From Jiangella sp. DSM 45060 (GTDB lineage Bacteria > Actinomycetota > Actinomycetes > Jiangellales > Jiangellaceae): a stretch of 64,000 bases of DNA. Under the pieces are notes generated by a model. That model was not told where the DNA came from and did not search any database. It saw only the letters and a list, made by a program, of their open reading frames with translations. Where the stretch lies: assembly GCF_900105175.1 (NCBI RefSeq), contig NZ_LT629771.1, positions 7,421,958 through 7,485,957 on the forward strand, in the 5' to 3' direction. Of the stretch, positions 36,019-46,421 are shown piece after piece (the first letter of the stretch is position 1; each line of letters begins with the position of its first letter). The position numbers and the translations under genes are program-made.

Positions 36019-36593
36019 GCGACCTCCGCGCCCGCCGGCGCCGCACGACCCGCGGTGAGATCGTCGAGGCGGGGCTGCGGCTGTTCGACGAGCGCGGCTA
36101 CGACGCGGTGACGATGGAGCAGATCGCGGCCGCCGCCGGGGTGTCGCGGCGGACGCTGTATCGGCACTTCCCGACGAAGGACCGGATCCTGCTCGACCTC
36201 CCGGTCGAGTGGATGGCGATGTGGGACGAGGTGGTCGCGGGCGTCCCGGCCGACCTCCCGCCGCGCGAGGTGGTCGAGCAGGCCGCGCGTGCCATCGGGG
36301 CGCGGCTGGACGACGAGGGCGCGCGCATCCGCACCGCCTGGCGCATCAGCGACGCCGTCCCCGCCCTGCAGGCGGCGTTCCTCGCGAACCCGGCCTGGAC
36401 GGCGCGCGTCGTGACGGTGCTGGAGGACCCGGCCCGCGGGGCGCCGCTCGACCACGCGACCGCCGTGGTGATCGCGGGCGCCTATCTGGGTGCGCTGGAC
36501 GCGGCGATGCTGCGGTGGGCGGCCGAGGGCGGCGGCACCGTCGCCGAGGCCGTCGAGCTGATCCTCGACCGGCTGGCCGCGATCTGGCCGTAG
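36015..36593 (+). CDS. TetR-family transcriptional regulator
   Basis: The 192-residue regulator has an N-terminal TetR HTH (about residues 12-60; TMEQIAAAAGVSRRTLYRHFPTKDRIL) and a variable ligand domain. Its GTG start overlaps the asparaginase stop. Two overlapping palindromes lie between its stop and the next gene, and are the likely operator. The ligand is unknown. Confidence 0.92.
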   Translation: MSDLRARRRRTTRGEIVEAGLRLFDERGYDAVTMEQIAAAAGVSRRTLYRHFPTKDRILLDLPVEWMAMWDEVVAGVPADLPPREVVEQAARAIGARLDDEGARIRTAWRISDAVPALQAAFLANPAWTARVVTVLEDPARGAPLDHATAVVIAGAYLGALDAAMLRWAAEGGGTVAEAVELILDRLAAIWP

Positions 36594-36594
36594 G

Positions 36595-36617
36595 TGGCAC
36601 ATTGTGCCATCATGGCA
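36595..36617. promoter_or_regulatory. Overlapping palindromes, probable TetR operator
   Basis: TGGCACATTGTGCCA (36595-36609) is a perfect inverted repeat around one central base. It overlaps TGCCATCATGGCA (36605-36617), also perfect. The pair fills the gap between the tetR stop and the ATG at 36620, where a regulator would block the downstream gene. Confidence 0.55.
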
Positions 36618-36619
36618 TC

Positions 36620-37039
36620 ATGACGCACACCGCGCGCCGTCCACTCGTCGGCTGGTCCCTGCTGATCATCGCCGGCCTGCACGTCCTGAGCGCCCCGATG
36701 ATCTACCCCGACTCACTGCGCTCGACGTGGGAGGCCGGCGTCGTGCTGGCGGTCGAGGCCGACCCCGCCCTGATCGCCGAGCGCGGCGTCGGTTTCTGGT
36801 ACGTCACGGCCGGTCTCGGCGTCGGCCTGCTCGGCGGCGTCGTGCGGTCCATGGAGCGACGGGGCGACGCGCCGCCGCGCGGGCTGGGCTGGGGGCTGCT
36901 GGCGGTGACCGTGTGGGGCGTCGCGCTCATGCCGGCCTCGGGGTTCTGGGCGCTCCTCGTCCCGGCCGTCCTGACGTTGCGGCAGCCGCGGCCGGTCACG
37001 GCCGGGCACGTCGCCGCAGGAGCGCGCGGACGGCCATGA
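36620..37039 (+). CDS. Small membrane protein, DUF6463-like
   Basis: The 139-residue protein has four hydrophobic segments (for example VGWSLLIIAGLHVLSAP and GFWYVTAGLGVGLLGGVV). The layout resembles the DUF6463 family of small four-helix membrane proteins, which is a moderate-confidence assignment. The gene follows tetR by 26 bp with a palindromic operator in between. Its 3' end overlaps the convergent permease gene by 44 bp. Confidence 0.8.
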   Translation: MTHTARRPLVGWSLLIIAGLHVLSAPMIYPDSLRSTWEAGVVLAVEADPALIAERGVGFWYVTAGLGVGLLGGVVRSMERRGDAPPRGLGWGLLAVTVWGVALMPASGFWALLVPAVLTLRQPRPVTAGHVAAGARGRP

Positions 37040-38243
37040 CGACGGCGAGCCCGGCGGCGCCCGCCACGACCGTCCGCCACGGCAGCGACACCGCGAGCAG
37101 CACGCACGACGCCAGGCCGGCGGCGGACAGCCAGCGCGGCCACCGGCGCTCGTCCGGGCCCAGCCGCCACGCCGCCGTGTTGGCGACCGCGTAGTACACC
37201 AGCACGGCGAACGCGCTCGCCGCGAGCGTCGTCGCGAGGTCGCCGACCAGCACGAACAGGACCGTCACGACGGCGGAGGCCAGCTCGGCGACGTGCGGGA
37301 CGCGACGGCGGGCGTGGACGGCCGCGAGCCGGGCCGGGAGGTCGCCGGCCGACGCCATCGCGAACGCCGTCCGTCCGACTCCGGCCTGCAGCGACAGCAG
37401 CGCGCCCAGCGCCGCCACCGCCGCGCCCGCCGCCACGACCGGCTCGAGCCAGGACGCCCCGGCGGCGGCCGCGACCGCCCGCAGCGGCCGCGCCGACTCC
37501 GCCGTCCCGTGCGCGCCGAGCACCAGCAGCACCGTCAGCCCGACCGCCGCGTAGAGCACGAGCGTCGCCGTCAGCGAGACGACGACGGCGCGGGGGATCG
37601 CCGCCGGATCGCGGACCTCCTCGCCCAGGGTCGTGATGCGCGCGTACCCGGCGAACGCGTAGAACAGAACGGCGGCCGAGCCGAGCACCCCCAGGACGCC
37701 GCCCGAAGGCCCGGACGACCAGTCCGGCGCCACCCCGGCGCCGCCCAGCCCCGTCACGACGACGGCCGCCAGCACCGCGACCACCACCGCCACGAGCACC
37801 GCGCCGACCCGCGCCGTCCGCGTCACCCCGGCCAGGTTCACCGCCGTCACGGCCACGACGGCGGCCAGCGCCACCAAGACGTCCTGCGACGGCCACAGGT
37901 ACGCGCCGACCGCCAGCGCCGCCGTCGCGCACGACGCCGACTTGCCCAGCACGAACGCGTACCCCGCCAGCGCGCCCCACGCGTCGCCCAGCCGCAGCCG
38001 CCCGTAGTGGTAGGCGCCGCCGGCCTCCGGATGGACGGCGGCCAGCTGGGCGGTCGACGTCGCGTTGCAGAAGGCGACGAACGCCGCGACCGCCAGCCCG
38101 GCCAGCAGCCACGCGCCGGCCGCGTCCGCCGCCGGCTGCCAGGCGACGAACACGCCGGTGCCGATCATCGCGGCCAGCCCGACCGCGACCGCGTCGCCGG
38201 TGCCGAGCCGTCTGACCAGCCGGGACTCTGGGGGTGGGGTCAC
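36996..38243 (-). CDS. APC-family amino acid permease
   Basis: GTG at 38243 with AGGA 7 nt upstream gives 415 residues; the open frame extends to 38321 but the added residues are not typical. About twelve hydrophobic segments are present, with the APC entry motif VGLAAMIGTGVFV in helix 1 and the conserved helix 2 region ATSTAQLAAVHPEAGGAYHYGR. It is probably an amino acid or polyamine transporter; the specificity is not readable. Confidence 0.9.
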   Translation of the reverse strand: MTPPPESRLVRRLGTGDAVAVGLAAMIGTGVFVAWQPAADAAGAWLLAGLAVAAFVAFCNATSTAQLAAVHPEAGGAYHYGRLRLGDAWGALAGYAFVLGKSASCATAALAVGAYLWPSQDVLVALAAVVAVTAVNLAGVTRTARVGAVLVAVVVAVLAAVVVTGLGGAGVAPDWSSGPSGGVLGVLGSAAVLFYAFAGYARITTLGEEVRDPAAIPRAVVVSLTATLVLYAAVGLTVLLVLGAHGTAESARPLRAVAAAAGASWLEPVVAAGAAVAALGALLSLQAGVGRTAFAMASAGDLPARLAAVHARRRVPHVAELASAVVTVLFVLVGDLATTLAASAFAVLVYYAVANTAAWRLGPDERRWPRWLSAAGLASCVLLAVSLPWRTVVAGAAGLAVVMAVRALLRRRARP

Positions 38244-38320
38244 GGCACCATCCTGGACCCTCGAACCAACTCCCGGAGAACGGACGGCGGCCGAACCGTG
38301 ACCGGGCGGAGAACGTCGCA

Positions 38321-39667
38321 ATGGTCTGGACCACGTACGCTGGTGAGGTGCGATCGTCCCGCCGCCTCGGGTGGCGCATCGGGCTGCCGGCGGTGATCCT
38401 CGTCATCGCCGCACTCAGCATGGCCCCGTCGCGCGGCACGGTCCTCCCGCTGCGGGCCGACGGCGTCATGGTCGAGCCCGGTGGCGCGGTGGCCACGGTG
38501 CCGGCCGGATCCGACGCGGCGTTCGTGCCGGGCAGCAGCGTGCTCAGCTCCGCGAACCGGTCCGATCCCGCCGTCTCCGCCCAGATCGACGACGACCGCC
38601 GCTGGCTGTCCGACGGCGACATCCCCGGCCACGGCACGCGGTACCACGCGATGTCCGAGCGGGCGCTGCTCGACCTCCGCGCGCTGACGTCGCCGACCGG
38701 CGCGCTGATCGCCGCCCCCGTCACCGCCTGGCGGCACGTCTGGCCACGCGACGCGTCGTTCGCGGCCGCCGCCTACGCCGTCACCGGACACGACGACGAA
38801 GCGGCCGACGTGCTCGGCTTCCTCGCCCGGGTGGCCCCGGCCGACGGCGAGTGGGAGGCGCGCTACCTCGCCGACGGCTCCGGCCCGCCCGACGACCGGC
38901 CCAAGCAGCTCGACAGCGCCGGCTGGGTGCTGTGGGCGGTGTGGCTGGTGTCGCGGACGGTCGAGCCCGTGGTCGCGTCCGAGGTGCTCGAAGAGATGCG
39001 CCCGGCCGTCATCGCGTCGGCGAACGCCATCGTCGGCTCCCTCGAGGACGACGGCCTGCCCGAGCCGTCGTCGGACTACTGGGAGAAGGAGGAGTCGGAG
39101 CTGACGCTCGGGGTGGCGGCGCCGCTGTCGCTCGGGCTGCGCTCGGCGCTCGCGCTGGCCCCGCAGCTCGGCGTCGACGACCCGTTCGTCTGGAGCAACG
39201 CGGCCCGGCGTCTCGACGAGGCGATCGCGCGCGAGTTCGGGCCGCACGGGTACCCGCGGACCCTGCCCGACGGTGGCGCCGACGCCGCCGTGACGTTCCT
39301 CGCCCCGCCCTTCGCGCCGTCGACGCCCGACGTCAGCGCGGCCGTGCGCGACACCGAGGTGGCGCTGCGCGTCCCCAACGGCGGCCACCGCCCCGGCGAG
39401 GCCTGGCGCAAGGACGTCGACGTCGCGTGGACGCCCGAGACGGCGCTGCTGGCGCTCGCCCTGGCCGGCAACGGCGATCGCGACGACGCCGACCGCCTGC
39501 TCACCTTCCTCGACGACTACCGCACGCCGCTCGGCTCCCTGCCCGAGAAGGTCGACTCCGAGGCGACGCCCGCCTCCGTCGCGCCCCTCGCCTGGACGTC
39601 GTCGCTGGTGCTGCTCACGCTGGCGGAGCTGGAAGACGGGCTTCCGGTCGTGCCCGCCGCCGACTGA
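38321..39667 (+). CDS. Secreted or anchored GH15-like glycoside hydrolase
   Basis: The protein is about 448 residues from the ATG at 38321; GTG at 38348 is an alternative. An N-terminal membrane/signal segment (about 20-37) precedes an (alpha/alpha)6-barrel of the glucoamylase type. Key stretches are AWRHVWPRDASFAAAAY (as in the GH15 substrate site), DSAGWVLWAVWL, EPSSDYWEKEE and APLAWTSSLVLLTL. A role in trimming alpha-glucans or trehalose-like sugars is plausible. It is divergent from the permease. Confidence 0.82.
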   Translation: MVWTTYAGEVRSSRRLGWRIGLPAVILVIAALSMAPSRGTVLPLRADGVMVEPGGAVATVPAGSDAAFVPGSSVLSSANRSDPAVSAQIDDDRRWLSDGDIPGHGTRYHAMSERALLDLRALTSPTGALIAAPVTAWRHVWPRDASFAAAAYAVTGHDDEAADVLGFLARVAPADGEWEARYLADGSGPPDDRPKQLDSAGWVLWAVWLVSRTVEPVVASEVLEEMRPAVIASANAIVGSLEDDGLPEPSSDYWEKEESELTLGVAAPLSLGLRSALALAPQLGVDDPFVWSNAARRLDEAIAREFGPHGYPRTLPDGGADAAVTFLAPPFAPSTPDVSAAVRDTEVALRVPNGGHRPGEAWRKDVDVAWTPETALLALALAGNGDRDDADRLLTFLDDYRTPLGSLPEKVDSEATPASVAPLAWTSSLVLLTLAELEDGLPVVPAAD

Positions 39668-39725
39668 GGCTGCTCTACCGGCCAGCCGTTCGGTCGCCGC
39701 GGACCTGCCGGTCGCCGCGCGAACG

Positions 39726-39748
39726 TTGTCGGTGCCCGCCCGTAGGGT
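39726..39748 (+). promoter_or_regulatory. Interspersed repeat C with RecA-NDp/PafBC-like motif
   Basis: TTGTCGGTG-N8-TAGGGT is identical to copies A and B. The flank (GGGTGCCCTCCCAGCCGGGC) is closer to copies D-I. It lies 59 bp after the GH15-like gene. The next gene start is 364 bp away beyond an 8-bp word array. Confidence 0.6.
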
Positions 39749-39854
39749 GGGTGCCCTCCCAGCCGGGCGGGGACCGTGCTCCGGCTGAACCGCTCAGGTG
39801 GCCGCCGCCCGCTGCCTCGCTGCCGACCCGCCACTCGCCGCACAGCCGACTCGC

Positions 39855-40022
39855 CGTCCCGCCGTCCCGCCGGCCAGCCGTCCCGCCGTCCCGCCGGCCA
39901 GCCGTCCCGCCGGCCCGCCGGCCAGCCGTCCCGCCGGCCAGCCGTCCCGCCGGCCCGCCGTCCCGCCGGCCCGCCGGCCAGCCGTCCCGCCGGCCAGCCG
40001 TCCCGCCGGCCCGCCGTCCCGT
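39855..40022 (+). repeat. 8-bp word array (three word types, about 21 words)
   Basis: The stretch is built almost entirely from CGTCCCGC (a), CGGCCAGC (b) and CGGCCCGC (c), in the order a a b a a b a c b a b a c a c b a b a c a. The last word is truncated. No gene is supported in 39668-40111; the open frames there are a product of GC-rich repetition. Confidence 0.9.
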
Positions 40023-40074
40023 TGCCCGGCCGGCCCCTCCAGCCCAGGCCCGTTCACCTCCGCGCTAGCCACCG

Positions 40075-40105
40075 TTTGCAGATGCTTGCAAAAGTTAGCT
40101 ACAGT
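40075..40105 (+). promoter_or_regulatory. Promoter with inverted repeat upstream of the XRE gene
   Basis: A TTGCAG -35 (40076-40081) and TACAGT -10 (40100-40105) are 18 bp apart. The inverted repeat TTTGCA-N6-TGCAAA (40075-40092) overlaps the -35 and spacer, a good position for repression, perhaps by the XRE protein itself. Confidence 0.5.
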
Positions 40106-40111
40106 CGAAGC

Positions 40112-40471
40112 ATGACGAAGGTCGGCATCGGCGAGTTCCTCCGCGACCAGCGGCGCACCGCGCAGCTGTCGCTCCGGCAGCTGTCCGACCTCGCCGGCGT
40201 CAGCAACCCGTACCTCAGCCAGATCGAGCGCGGCCTGCGCAAACCGTCGGCCGAGGTGTTGCAGCAGATCGCGAAGGCGCTGCGCATCTCCTCCGAGGCG
40301 CTCTACGTCCGGGCCGGGCTGCTGGACGAACCCAGCGGCGACCACAGCGTCGAGGACGCCGTCCTGGCCGACCCGGGCCTCGACGAGCAGCAGAAGCGGG
40401 CGCTGCTCGACGTCTACGCGTCGTTCCGCGCGGCCAACGCCGCCCGCACGAGCACAGAGAAAGAAGGATGA
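40112..40471 (+). CDS. XRE-family transcriptional regulator
   Basis: The 119-residue protein has a Cro/CI-type HTH at residues about 5-65 (LRDQRRTAQLSLRQLSDLAGVSNPYLSQIERGLRKPS) and a short helical C-terminal tail. The start is the ATG at 40112. It overlaps or abuts the HbhA-like gene. The same order (XRE, HbhA, DUF2516) occurs at M. tuberculosis Rv0474-Rv0476 (recalled), suggesting it controls the HbhA-like gene. Confidence 0.93.
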   Translation: MTKVGIGEFLRDQRRTAQLSLRQLSDLAGVSNPYLSQIERGLRKPSAEVLQQIAKALRISSEALYVRAGLLDEPSGDHSVEDAVLADPGLDEQQKRALLDVYASFRAANAARTSTEKEG

Positions 40472-40476
40472 GACCC

Positions 40477-40938
40477 ATGCCTGCCACCACCGAGAACACC
40501 GACCGCAAGCCGCTCTACGCCGCCGCCGGAGCCGCCGAGGCCGCCGTCCAGGCGCTGCGAGAGCTGCCGGCGAAGGTCGCCGAGGCCGTCAACGACGAGA
40601 AGCTGCGCGACGAGTTCCGCACGCGGTTCGCCGAGCTGCCGGCCGACGTGAAGGCGTTCCGCGAGGGCCTGCCCGACCTCCTGCTGTCGGCGCAGGCGAA
40701 GGCCGCCGACCTGCCGCAGAAGGTGCGCGAGCTGCTGGCCGACGCCGGTCGCGAGGCCGGCAAGGCCTACGAGCAGTTCGCCACCCGCGGCGAGGGCGTC
40801 GTCACGAAGCTGCGCGCCGAGTACGGGCCGGCCGTCGAGCACGCCGTCGCGAACGTGCGCGACCGGGTGGCCGACGCCGCCGACGAGGTGGCCGAGATCA
40901 CCGAGAAGGCGGCCGACGACCTGAAGACCAAGCGCTGA
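40477..40938 (+). CDS. HbhA-like helical protein
   Basis: The ATG at 40477 is preferred (AAGAAGG 9 nt upstream) over the ATG at 40468, which overlaps the XRE stop. The 153-residue protein is almost entirely alpha-helical and coiled-coil, with abundant Ala, Lys, Glu and Asp. It aligns in character with mycobacterial heparin-binding hemagglutinin, but the C-terminus is short and only weakly basic (DDLKTKR), lacking the long Lys/Ala/Pro heparin-binding tail. A structural or membrane-tethering role is more likely than adhesion. Confidence 0.8.
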   Translation: MPATTENTDRKPLYAAAGAAEAAVQALRELPAKVAEAVNDEKLRDEFRTRFAELPADVKAFREGLPDLLLSAQAKAADLPQKVRELLADAGREAGKAYEQFATRGEGVVTKLRAEYGPAVEHAVANVRDRVADAADEVAEITEKAADDLKTKR

Positions 40939-40975
40939 CCTCGGCGCACACCGCTAGATCACGTAGAGTTGCGCC

Positions 40976-41314
40976 ATGGGCCCCAACGCTTTCGGTGACT
41001 TCCAGTCCTGGATCCTGGTGCTGCTGGGTGTCGGCGCGCTGGGGCTGAAGGGGTACGCGTTCGTCGACGCGCTCCGCGTGCCGCAGCAGGCGTTCCCCGC
41101 CGCCGGCAAATGGAGCAAGACCATCTGGCTGTCCATCCTGGGCGTCGCCACCCTCATCGAGATCGCGCTGTTCCCGTCGCCGCTGTTCTTCGTGAACCTG
41201 CTCGGCGTGGTCGGCGCGGCCGTGTACCTGGTCGACGTCCGGCCGGCGGTGCGGCAGTACGGCGGCGGCCGGCGCGGCGGCAACACCCACGACGGCCCCT
41301 ACGGCCCCTGGTGA
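40976..41314 (+). CDS. DUF2516 membrane protein
   Basis: The 112-residue protein has three hydrophobic segments and the family core VLLGVGALGLKGYAFVDALRVPQQAFPAAGK, ending in a Gly/Arg-rich tail. Its position after the HbhA-like gene is conserved in actinobacteria. Function unknown. The last 16 bp overlap the convergent hydrolase gene. Confidence 0.88.
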   Translation: MGPNAFGDFQSWILVLLGVGALGLKGYAFVDALRVPQQAFPAAGKWSKTIWLSILGVATLIEIALFPSPLFFVNLLGVVGAAVYLVDVRPAVRQYGGGRRGGNTHDGPYGPW

Positions 41315-42321
41315 CCGGCCAGTAGCGCGAACGCGTCCGCGCCCAGCGCGAAGAACGCGTCGGGGTCGGCCAGCGCGCTCGCGGACGTCGCCGCGGCCTG
41401 CATGACGAACACGTACCGCTGCCCGTCGGCGCGCTCGCCGTACCACGACGCCGTCAGTACGCCGGGTGCGCTGCCGCCCTTGTAGCTGACGTAGGGCCAG
41501 TGGCCCTCGTCGATCGTCACCCCGCGGTTCTGCCCCAGCACCTCGCGCAGGACGGGGTCCGGCGACGCGTGCAGCGCCGCGTGGGCCGCGCACACGTCCA
41601 GGGCGGAGCCGAACCAGTCGACGCCGGAGTTCCAGACCGGGCCGGTGACGTCCGGCCCGGAGACCCGCAGCGGGCCGCCGGGCAGCGCCGCCAGCATCCG
41701 CGTCCGCGCCGCCGCCCCGGCCTCGGCCCAGTCGTCACGCAGGTCCAGCGGCCCCCAGCCGATGGTGAAGAACTCGCGCGTGGTGAGGAACGGACGGTTC
41801 AGCCGCGGCCGCGCGTGTCCCATCGCCGTCATCGCGTCCTCGACGGCGGACCGGCCCACGCGGTCCATCAGCAGCTCGGCGCCGGTGTTGTCGCTGACCG
41901 CGATCATCGCCGCGGCCGCCCGTTCCACGGAGACCGCGGTGCCGTCGGGCAGATCCTGCAGCTCGCCTGACGGCAGGCTGCGCAGCCCGCCGTTGACGGT
42001 GAGCTGGTCGGCCCAGGACAGTGAGCCGGCGTCGACGGCGGCCGCGACGGCGCCCAGCACATACAGCTTGAAGATCGAGGCCATCGGCCGAGGCGTGGCA
42101 GGGTCGAGTTCCGCCACCGGCTCACAGCGCCCCGACTCGTCGACGCGGGCCGCCACCATGCCGACGTCGGCGTCGAGGGCCTCCAGCCGGCCGCTCAGGT
42201 CGTCCCAGGAGGTCGCGGCGGCGGGGGACGGGGTGACGGGCGTCAGCGCCGGCTCGTCGCCGGCCGCGCAGCCCGCGCACAGAGCCACGAACGCCGCGAG
42301 AGTGACGGCGGCGCGGCGCAT
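41299..42321 (-). CDS. Class A beta-lactamase-fold serine hydrolase, exported
   Basis: The 340-residue protein has an N-terminal signal (AAFVALCAGC, probable lipoprotein). Catalytic motifs of the penicillin-recognising fold are present: ASIFK (S-x-x-K), SDN (as AVSDNTGAE) and KGG (as YKGGSAP) in place of KTG. No clear omega-loop Glu is seen, so beta-lactamase activity is doubtful; it could be a D,D-peptidase-like or esterase protein. It is divergent from clpC. Confidence 0.85.
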   Translation of the reverse strand: MRRAAVTLAAFVALCAGCAAGDEPALTPVTPSPAAATSWDDLSGRLEALDADVGMVAARVDESGRCEPVAELDPATPRPMASIFKLYVLGAVAAAVDAGSLSWADQLTVNGGLRSLPSGELQDLPDGTAVSVERAAAAMIAVSDNTGAELLMDRVGRSAVEDAMTAMGHARPRLNRPFLTTREFFTIGWGPLDLRDDWAEAGAAARTRMLAALPGGPLRVSGPDVTGPVWNSGVDWFGSALDVCAAHAALHASPDPVLREVLGQNRGVTIDEGHWPYVSYKGGSAPGVLTASWYGERADGQRYVFVMQAAATSASALADPDAFFALGADAFALLAGHQGP

Positions 42322-42339
42322 CGGGCTACTCTACGGAAC

Positions 42340-42354
42340 TTCGCCCGCAGCGAA
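42340..42354. promoter_or_regulatory. ClgR-type operator candidate upstream of clpC
   Basis: TTCGC-N5-GCGAA is a perfect palindrome within the CGC-N5-GCG form recognised by ClgR, the actinobacterial activator of clp genes. It is 204 bp before clpC and 18 bp before the divergent hydrolase start. No clgR gene is in the window. Confidence 0.4.
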
Positions 42355-42558
42355 CTCCGGGGTCAACAGGCTCATCGAGTGGAACATCGGGTACCCGGCG
42401 TGGTGTTCTTGCAGGCACAGTAAGTACGAAGGATCCGTCGCCGCCGTCTCGTTCCGGGACCACCGCGGAGAGAGCGGCGGCCGGCGGATATAGCATCGAA
42501 TGGTCAGATGTGGAGTCCCCCGTCTCCACAGCCGACCGCTCGGCAAGGAGCGCCACTG

Positions 42559-45102
<2,544 letters not shown>

Positions 45103-45116
45103 CGGCGTCACACGAC

Positions 45117-45148
45117 AACGGCCCCGGAGCATCCGCTCCGGGGCCGTT
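45117..45148. terminator. Bidirectional terminator after clpC
   Basis: AACGGCCCCGGAGC and its exact complement (14-bp stem, ATCC loop) followed by TTC. It separates clpC from the convergent lipoprotein gene. Confidence 0.9.
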
Positions 45149-45168
45149 TCGCGTTGCTGGGGGAGTGC

Positions 45169-45537
45169 TCAGCTCATGTCGATGTCGCACTCGTCCTGGA
45201 CGTTCTGGGTGATGTTCTCGAGCGCCGTCATGGTCTCGGTCATGGCGTCCTCGTCGACCGACTCGGGGTCGGAGGCGGCCTCGAGCGAGGAGGCGAACGT
45301 CTCCCAGTCGCCCTTGATGTCGTCGGGAGCGGCGTCGACGATCTCCTGGATGCGGTTGGAGAACTCCTCCATCGCCTCCGGGTCGGTGGGGTCGGCGTCG
45401 GCCAGCGACGAGTCGTCCTCGGCGGCGCTCAGCAGGTCGCAGTACTCCCCGCCGTCGTCGCTGCTACACGCGGTGAGGCCGAGGACGAGAGCGGCCGCGG
45501 CGCCGAGCAGCGAAGCGGACCGGGTGGATCGGGACAT
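45169..45537 (-). CDS. Small acidic lipoprotein
   Basis: ATG at 45537 with AGGAG 9 nt upstream gives 122 residues. The signal ends in LGLTAC (lipobox, Cys about 24). The mature part is very acidic and helical, with two more Cys (YCDLL near the start and DECDIDMS at the end), which may form a disulfide. Function not recognised. Confidence 0.85.
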   Translation of the reverse strand: MSRSTRSASLLGAAAALVLGLTACSSDDGGEYCDLLSAAEDDSSLADADPTDPEAMEEFSNRIQEIVDAAPDDIKGDWETFASSLEAASDPESVDEDAMTETMTALENITQNVQDECDIDMS

Positions 45538-45644
45538 CGTGGAACTCCTATGCAAGGGGGTGCGTGATTGGTCAAACCCCGGCGACCCTACCCGATCCAT
45601 CTGACAGTGAGGGAACGAACGCGCCACGTCCTAGAGTGGTGCGC

Positions 45645-46421
45645 GTGAGCGACCGCGAGATCGAGTGCTGGCTGACCGACATGGACGGCGTCCTCGTGCA
45701 CGAGGACCGCGCCATTCCGGGGGCGGCGGACTTCCTGCGCCGCCTCGTCGACCGCGAGCGCCGCTTCCTGGTGCTCACCAACAACTCCATCTACACGCCG
45801 CGCGACCTCGCCGCCCGGCTGGTGCGCAGCGGCCTCGACCTCCCCGAGCAGTCCATCTGGACGTCGGCGCTGGCGACGGCGCAGTTCCTCGACGACCAGC
45901 ACCCCGGTGGCACGGCCTACGTCATCGGCGAGGCCGGGCTGACGACGGCGCTGCACGAGATCGGCTACGTGCTCACCGACACCAAGCCCGACTATGTCGT
46001 GCTGGGCGAGACCCGCACGTACTCGTTCGAGGCGATCACCAAGGCGATCCGGCTGATCGGCGAGGGCGCCCGGTTCATCGCCACCAACCCCGACTCCACC
46101 GGTCCGTCGCAGGACGGGCCGCTGCCGGCCACCGGCGCCGTCGCCGCCATGATCACCCGGGCCACCGGGCGCGACCCGTACTACGTGGGCAAGCCGAACC
46201 CGATGATGTTCCGCAGCGCGATGAACGCCATCGAGGCGCACTCCGAGATGACGGCCATGGTCGGCGACCGCATGGACACCGACGTCGTCGCGGGCATGGA
46301 AGCCGGCCTGCGCACCTACCTGGTGCTGACCGGCTCCACCGCCCGCGCCGACATCGGCCGGTTCCCGTTCCAGCCGAACCACGTGGTCAACTCGGTGGCC
46401 GACCTCATCGACCTGATCTGA
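45645..46421 (+). CDS. HAD-superfamily phosphatase, NagD-like
   Basis: GTG at 45645 is chosen; TAGAGT sits 7 nt upstream as a -10, implying a leaderless mRNA. The 258-residue protein has HAD motif I as TDMDGVLV, motif II LTNNS, the Lys in VGKPNPMMF and acidic motif IV GDRMDTDV, with a C2B-type cap as in NagD and p-nitrophenylphosphatases. The natural substrate is unknown. The 3' end overlaps the convergent hydrolase gene by 17 bp. Confidence 0.9.
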   Translation: MSDREIECWLTDMDGVLVHEDRAIPGAADFLRRLVDRERRFLVLTNNSIYTPRDLAARLVRSGLDLPEQSIWTSALATAQFLDDQHPGGTAYVIGEAGLTTALHEIGYVLTDTKPDYVVLGETRTYSFEAITKAIRLIGEGARFIATNPDSTGPSQDGPLPATGAVAAMITRATGRDPYYVGKPNPMMFRSAMNAIEAHSEMTAMVGDRMDTDVVAGMEAGLRTYLVLTGSTARADIGRFPFQPNHVVNSVADLIDLI

